Shown in pieces: positions 28,858-32,610 of a stretch of DNA of 32,610 nt (position 1 is its first letter; every line of letters begins with the position of its first letter). This stretch comes from a virus. The notes beneath the pieces are model-generated. The model made no database searches. It was not told the DNA's origin and saw only the letters and a list, made by a program, of their open reading frames with translations. The stretch is taken from the IMG/VR virus record IMGVR_UViG_3300037247_001698, positions 1 to 32,610 of that record, one strand, 5' to 3'. The translations under genes were made by a program, and so were the position numbers.

Positions 28858-28884
28858 TTCAAAGGGGGCACCAAAAACTTTGAA
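28858..28884 (+). repeat. G-rich-loop hairpin TTCAAAG/CTTTGAA, loop GGGGCACCAA
   Basis: A 7-bp perfect stem (TTCAAAG 28858-28864 with CTTTGAA 28878-28884) with loop GGGGCACCAAAAA. The core GGGGYACCAA equals that at 28538-28547 while stem bases differ, an apparent case of compensatory change. A further relative, AGGGGCACC, lies at 28913-28921 without a clear stem. Confidence 0.55.
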
Positions 28885-28924
28885 GCTATTTAATTATTAC
28901 TTCCCACCAAGAAGGGGCACCCCA

Positions 28925-29314
28925 CCCCCAAATCTAAAAACAAATACCTGGCAAAAAAATATTGATTAAAATCTAGATAAAAAGTTAAGTAAAAATAATA
29001 GATTAAGATTTAATATGGGGGATTAAAATAAGAAGGAAAAATCTATAGAAAAAGGGTGGGCTAAAAAAAAGAGATATATTTTATTAGAGAAGGAGATAAA
29101 AAATTATATGTGATGGATTATATTATGGAGGAGATAAAAAAATTAGTAGTGAGAAAAATAAAGAGAAAGAAAAATAGAAAGAGAAAGATAAAGGGAGATA
29201 GGGGGGTGGGGCCAGTTTTAAGGGGGGTGTATTTTTGTAACCTACCACCCTCCCGCGCGCCCACGCAATTTTCCAAAACCGAAAAACCGTCAATGCGGAA
29301 AATCGAAAACACGA
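28925..29314 (+). other. Purine-biased, G-tract non-coding stretch upstream of terminase
   Basis: About 390 bp with no convincing gene. From about 29033 to 29211 the + strand is almost all A and G, ending in G-tracts GGG, GGGGGG, GGGG and later GGGGGG (29193-29227), then a C-rich patch (CCTACCACCCTCCCGCGCGC). It could form a G-quadruplex or a purine-strand triplex, and sits where a packaging or origin site might be. A TATA-like ATATATTTTATT at about 29073 is present. Confidence 0.4.
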
Positions 29315-29324
29315 AAATATAAAA
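29315..29324 (+). promoter_or_regulatory. TATA box, leaderless promoter of terminase gene
   Basis: AAATATAAAA, centred 27 bp before the ATG at 29347, followed by ACC as at 15519 and 27586. No SD sequence before the ATG. Confidence 0.6.
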
Positions 29325-29346
29325 ACCTCCATTCCCTGAAATTAGA

Positions 29347-30834
29347 ATGGATTTCTCAAAGTTACCAAAGGAAAAAATCAAGGAGATTCTTATAGACCCA
29401 GTCTTGTTTTCAGAACACGTAATCGGGATGCCATGTGTTTCAAAGAACGAAGAGAAATTCCTCAGAAGCAAAGCAAAGAGAAAGATAATCAAAGCAGGAA
29501 GACGGTGGGGGAAGACCACGATGTTTGCTATTGATGATATGCATGATATAGCAGTAATGTTCCCAGAGATTCAAAAGACTAAACCTTGGGTAAATGAGAT
29601 AATAATGTTTGGTCCGAGTTGGGAACAATGCGAGATCTATATTGATGCAGTCAGAGATGTTTATAATTCAATCCATCCTTTCTGGAAACCATTCTTTAAG
29701 ATGACTACTAATCAGGTGCATCAAGTTGTAATTAATGGAATAAAAATTATTGCACTATCTGCCACAAAAAACTCAAGAGCAATAAGAGGTCATGGGAGAA
29801 ATGTTGGGAAAGTTAATAGAGATGAAGATGCTTTTATTCCGGATGAAATTATGAAAATAATAAGGCCAGTAAGAATTTCAAATTCAGCCAAGGAAAACGT
29901 GGGTTCCACAACAGCGGGCCATAATCATTTCTACAAAGACTATCATAGTAAAGTTTACGAATCATACACAGTTACAAGTTACGATAATAAATTCATAGAT
30001 ACAAATGATCTAGATGAAGAAAAAGAATTGTTAACAGAAATGGAATTCAATCAAGAGTATATGGCTGAGTTTATGGATGATCGTTATTCAGTATTCTCTC
30101 AGAAGTTAATTGATGATGCAACTGAATTCAATAACAAATTTATTCTTAAACCAAATCCAGATCATGAATATTTTATGGGTGTTGATCTCGGAAAGAAAAG
30201 AGATTCAACTGTAATAATGATTGGTCATGCAGAAGATAATCATATCTACGTAGATCTGGCAAAGGAAGTAAAATATCCTATTGATGGATTATTCTGGGTG
30301 AACACATTAAGAGAAATTGAAAACTACATCAAGCTTTTCAATCCAACTTCTGTTTTTATTGATCAGACTGGGATTGGGGATAAGCCAACTGAAGATCTGA
30401 GGAACACATTAATCAAGCAAAACAATATGTCTTTCATAAAAGGGATTGATTTCACAAGAAGAGTAAAGAATGGGAGGCAAGGATTAGTAAACTCACTTCT
30501 TCTAAAATTTGAACGTAATGAAATTCACTTCCCTTTCTGTGAAAAGTTAATTAGGCAACTAAAAAACATCCGTTTCGAAGCAAGTGATGCTCCGGATAAA
30601 GCTAGCGGAACTTATGGAAGATTTACACATATTGGCCATGATGATTTTGTAATGGCTTTCACATTAATGGTGTCAGCTATTCCTGACACAGTTAGAGAAA
30701 CCTTACACACAGTTTCAAACTCCAGGAATCCCGGTGAAAGTTTACAAAACTTTTCGATGGGAGTTCAAAGAGAATTCCCAGCAATGATCATTACAAATAA
30801 AATGGATCAATCACAACTTCAGGGCCAATGGTAG
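29347..30834 (+). CDS. Terminase large subunit
   Basis: 495 aa, typical length. ATPase: Walker A KAGRRWGKTT (about 49-58, the arginine-rich form seen in terminases), Walker B in VNRDEDAFIPDE (about 157-168), coupling motif GSTTAG (about 187). Nuclease, RNase H fold: MGVDLGKKRDSTV (about 277-289), VFIDQTGIGD (about 335-344) and GHDDFVMAF (about 430-438) supply the metal-binding acids. It packages viral DNA through the portal. Promoted by a leaderless TATA site; the next gene starts 7 bp before its stop. No separate small terminase is obvious next to it. Confidence 0.92.
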   Translation: MDFSKLPKEKIKEILIDPVLFSEHVIGMPCVSKNEEKFLRSKAKRKIIKAGRRWGKTTMFAIDDMHDIAVMFPEIQKTKPWVNEIIMFGPSWEQCEIYIDAVRDVYNSIHPFWKPFFKMTTNQVHQVVINGIKIIALSATKNSRAIRGHGRNVGKVNRDEDAFIPDEIMKIIRPVRISNSAKENVGSTTAGHNHFYKDYHSKVYESYTVTSYDNKFIDTNDLDEEKELLTEMEFNQEYMAEFMDDRYSVFSQKLIDDATEFNNKFILKPNPDHEYFMGVDLGKKRDSTVIMIGHAEDNHIYVDLAKEVKYPIDGLFWVNTLREIENYIKLFNPTSVFIDQTGIGDKPTEDLRNTLIKQNNMSFIKGIDFTRRVKNGRQGLVNSLLLKFERNEIHFPFCEKLIRQLKNIRFEASDAPDKASGTYGRFTHIGHDDFVMAFTLMVSAIPDTVRETLHTVSNSRNPGESLQNFSMGVQREFPAMIITNKMDQSQLQGQW

Positions 30835-30983
30835 AAAAAGAAAAGTTTGAAAAATTAATAAATATTTTAGAGATATCTTTAAGAGGAGAATCTTTTGATC
30901 AGGAACAAGCAGATTTATTAATGAAATTAATAATACCTACAATGATAATAAATTCTAGTTGGAAATTTAAAAATGGTAGTTAA
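30828..30983 (+). CDS. 51-aa helical protein
   Basis: MVEKEKFEKLINILEISLRG followed by a second helix (DQEQADLLMKLIIPTMIINS). Overlaps the terminase stop, and the next gene starts inside its end. Located exactly between terminase and portal; possibly a packaging adaptor. Confidence 0.5.
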   Translation: MVEKEKFEKLINILEISLRGESFDQEQADLLMKLIIPTMIINSSWKFKNGS

Positions 30984-31107
30984 TCAAGGTAAGAAGAGGG
31001 CGAAGGAAAAAAGAAAATTAGCAAGGCGTAAGGAAAGAGCTAAGGCAAAAGTCTTTGGAACTTTTGTTACTGATAAGGCTGGGAACAAAAGAATCTCTTT
31101 GGATTAA
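30973..31107 (+). CDS. 44-aa highly basic protein
   Basis: MVVNQGKKRAKEKRKLARRK onward, with more than a third Lys/Arg, ending VTDKAGNKRISLD. Likely nucleic-acid-binding, coupled to the previous gene by overlap. It lies before the portal promoter. Confidence 0.5.
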   Translation: MVVNQGKKRAKEKRKLARRKERAKAKVFGTFVTDKAGNKRISLD

Positions 31108-31116
31108 ACAACAAAG

Positions 31117-31127
31117 TATTTAAATAT
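31117..31127 (+). promoter_or_regulatory. TATA box, leaderless promoter of portal
   Basis: TATTTAAATAT centred about 24 bp before the ATG at 31146, preceded by ACAAAG. Confidence 0.6.
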
Positions 31128-31145
31128 GAGGAACTTTGAATAATA

Positions 31146-32610
31146 ATGAATCCTGAAAATAGAATAGCAGAGCAATTAACTATGGATCCGGCAAAGCCAA
31201 TTAATGAGCAGAAAGCAAAACCAAAAGATACATTATTCAGATCATTACTTCAGAAAATTTATCCTAGTAAACCAGAATCTTTACCATCAAGTCAGGCATT
31301 AGAATCTTTCAAATTTAATGAATTAAATTTCCAGACAGAGAAGGGAAAGAAAATGCTTTATACAATTCTAAGAAGGCATGGATTAATATTTAGATCTGTG
31401 AAATTAAAAGGGGCATTTGCGATTCCAACAATAGATTTTAAATTTCACAGTGATGAAGAAAAAAAAGTAATTGAAATATTTTTAAAGAATTTACATCCAA
31501 CTTCAGGACTTCTTCAACTTGAATCTATTATTAGGGATTGGTATATCGATACAGTAGGATTTGGTACAGGATATCTTGATCCAGTATGGGATAATAAAAA
31601 AATGATGATTACTGCATTAAAAAAGATTCATCCAATTGAAATTGATTTAATTAGGGATTCAGGATTTGGTGAAGGAGGAAAAGTTAAATTAGATAAAGAT
31701 GGAAATCCTGAGGGATGGATTCAGAAAGTTGATGATACATTAACAAAGACAGCACCATTCCTTAGATATGCTTATTTAACTTTCAATACTTTTGGTGATG
31801 AATGGTTGGGAGTTTCAGATCTTGAGCCTATCTATCAAACTACTTGGAGATTAATGAATATTGAAGAAGGAGTTGCTACAGCAATTTATAGACATGGATT
31901 TCCATTATATGATGTTCAGGTTTCAGGAGGAGTAGATGGAAGGCCTCCAACAAAAGAGCAATTAGATAATGCAGCAGCAGAAGTTATGGGATTAAATTAT
32001 AAATCAGAATTTATTCATGGCCCTAATTATAAAATATCTTTATTGGAATCTTTTTCAATTGGGAAGTCATCAGATTATATGGATCCTTTTATTGATCAAA
32101 TAGCTGCTGCTTCAGGAATTCCAAAGTTTATTTTATTGGGAAGTGCAAAAGATTTATCAAAGGCAAGCGCTCCAGAATTATTGAAAATAATTAATCCTTC
32201 ATTAAAACCATCTAGAGATAAATTAAAATTAGTGTTTGAAGAACAAATATTAAAACCATTGATGGAAGCAAATCATATTGATACAACTCCTGAATTAATT
32301 ATTAATGATATTCCATTATTAGATGTTAAGATAGAAGAACAAATTACAAAAAAGGCTGAAGAAGATGTTTCACCACTGGAAGAAAAAGAAGAATTACAAA
32401 AAGAAATAAAAGAATTACAAAGAAAAAAAGAAGAAATTAAAAAAGAAGAATCAACTAATCTTTATGAAATATCTTTACTAGAAAATCATGCAAGTCTATT
32501 GATTAAAGGTGAGAAGAAACAAATTATTAAATCTAAAAAGGAAGGAAAAGAAATTGAAAAGTATATTGGGAAAGAAACTTATCTTGTTGAAGACGGAAAA
32601 AAATTAGCTG
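31146..32610 (+). CDS. Portal protein (continues at base 1, ends 291)
   Basis: The gene runs off the right edge and joins base 1 in frame; the whole product is 542 aa. Helix-strand pattern of phage portals: RDWYIDTVGFGTGYLDPVWD (about 135-155), then WIQKVDDTLTKTAPFLRYAY and LTFNTFGDEWLGVSDLEPIY (about 218-237), the stem region IYRHGFPLYDVQVSGG and ILLGSAKDLSKASAPELLKI (about 337-356). The C-terminal 100 residues are a Lys/Glu coiled coil. It makes the dodecameric ring for DNA entry. It lies after the terminase, the classic order. Confidence 0.85.
   Translation, partial: MNPENRIAEQLTMDPAKPINEQKAKPKDTLFRSLLQKIYPSKPESLPSSQALESFKFNELNFQTEKGKKMLYTILRRHGLIFRSVKLKGAFAIPTIDFKFHSDEEKKVIEIFLKNLHPTSGLLQLESIIRDWYIDTVGFGTGYLDPVWDNKKMMITALKKIHPIEIDLIRDSGFGEGGKVKLDKDGNPEGWIQKVDDTLTKTAPFLRYAYLTFNTFGDEWLGVSDLEPIYQTTWRLMNIEEGVATAIYRHGFPLYDVQVSGGVDGRPPTKEQLDNAAAEVMGLNYKSEFIHGPNYKISLLESFSIGKSSDYMDPFIDQIAAASGIPKFILLGSAKDLSKASAPELLKIINPSLKPSRDKLKLVFEEQILKPLMEANHIDTTPELIINDIPLLDVKIEEQITKKAEEDVSPLEEKEELQKEIKELQRKKEEIKKEESTNLYEISLLENHASLLIKGEKKQIIKSKKEGKEIEKYIGKETYLVEDGKKLA
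32484..32610. repeat. Terminal direct repeat, right copy
   Basis: Identical to bases 1-127; see the left copy. Lies inside the portal gene. Confidence 0.95.

Noticed and set aside
28434-28925. CRISPR array
   Set aside because: Repeats are short, unevenly spaced and vary; no regular repeat-spacer period.
29113-29322. Possible 69-aa basic protein, MDYIMEEIKKLVVRKIKRKK onward
   Set aside because: Starts in a purine-only region and reads through G- and C-tracts; SD is too distant and the composition is not protein-like. Kept as non-coding, but not excluded.
29118-29519. Reverse-strand frames opposite the terminase start
   Set aside because: Shadow of the terminase gene and the low-complexity purine tract; very Phe/Ser/Leu-rich.

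Overview
The window is one complete circular virus genome, cut open inside a gene. Bases 1-127 are repeated exactly at 32484-32610, so the unit is 32,483 bp. The gene running off the right edge (31146 onward) continues in frame at base 1 and ends at 291. Every gene I support lies on the + strand. The genome is AT-rich, gene-dense and uses TAA, TAG and TGA as stops. Terminase, portal, HK97-type protease, capsid protein and head connectors make it a Caudoviricetes-type (head-tail) virus. The host looks archaeal, and I infer a DPANN/Nanoarchaeota-like host. TATA boxes sit 24-30 bp before start codons that have no leader, there is an archaeal-style Holliday-junction resolvase fold, and two very large secreted-type proteins rich in N-glycosylation sequons resemble surface proteins of those archaea.

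Layout. 29347-31107 holds the large terminase and two tiny genes. 31146-291 is the portal. 293-7388 holds a small beta-rich protein and two giant exported fibre/adhesin-like proteins (1224 and 1016 aa) between portal and protease. 7436-15464 holds an HTH protein, protease-scaffold fusion, major capsid protein, a decoration-like protein, head-tail connectors, a repeat-containing tail fibre and a holin-like protein. 15519-20877 is an early-type operon that opens with a tiny AbrB-like regulator under a palindrome-rich promoter and goes on to many small proteins, a P-loop kinase-like protein, a histone-fold-like protein, an HNH endonuclease, a resolvase-like nuclease and a possible ssDNA-binding protein. 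21273-21906 is a long structured non-coding stretch ending in a tRNA-like 3' domain. 21919-25281 is a run of very small proteins, many with zinc-binding cysteines. 25372-27369 ends with an SF3 (D5-like) replicative helicase. 27871-29346 is mostly non-coding, with a GC-rich double hairpin block and a family of hairpins with G-rich loops, and leads back to the terminase.

How it fits together. Replication probably relies on the SF3 helicase, the resolvase-like nuclease and host polymerase, since no polymerase or integrase is seen. Terminase, portal, protease and capsid protein build and fill the head. Connectors and fibres are present, but no tape-measure, sheath or tail-tube gene is recognisable, so a short-tailed or unusual particle is likely. 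The least explained parts are the non-coding ones: an ATCATARTCA box followed by a GGGAGAAATCCT hairpin, shared by the 10627 leader and the 21.3-21.9 kb RNA; the GGGGYACCAA-loop hairpins upstream of the terminase; and the GC-rich hairpin pair at 27939-28162.
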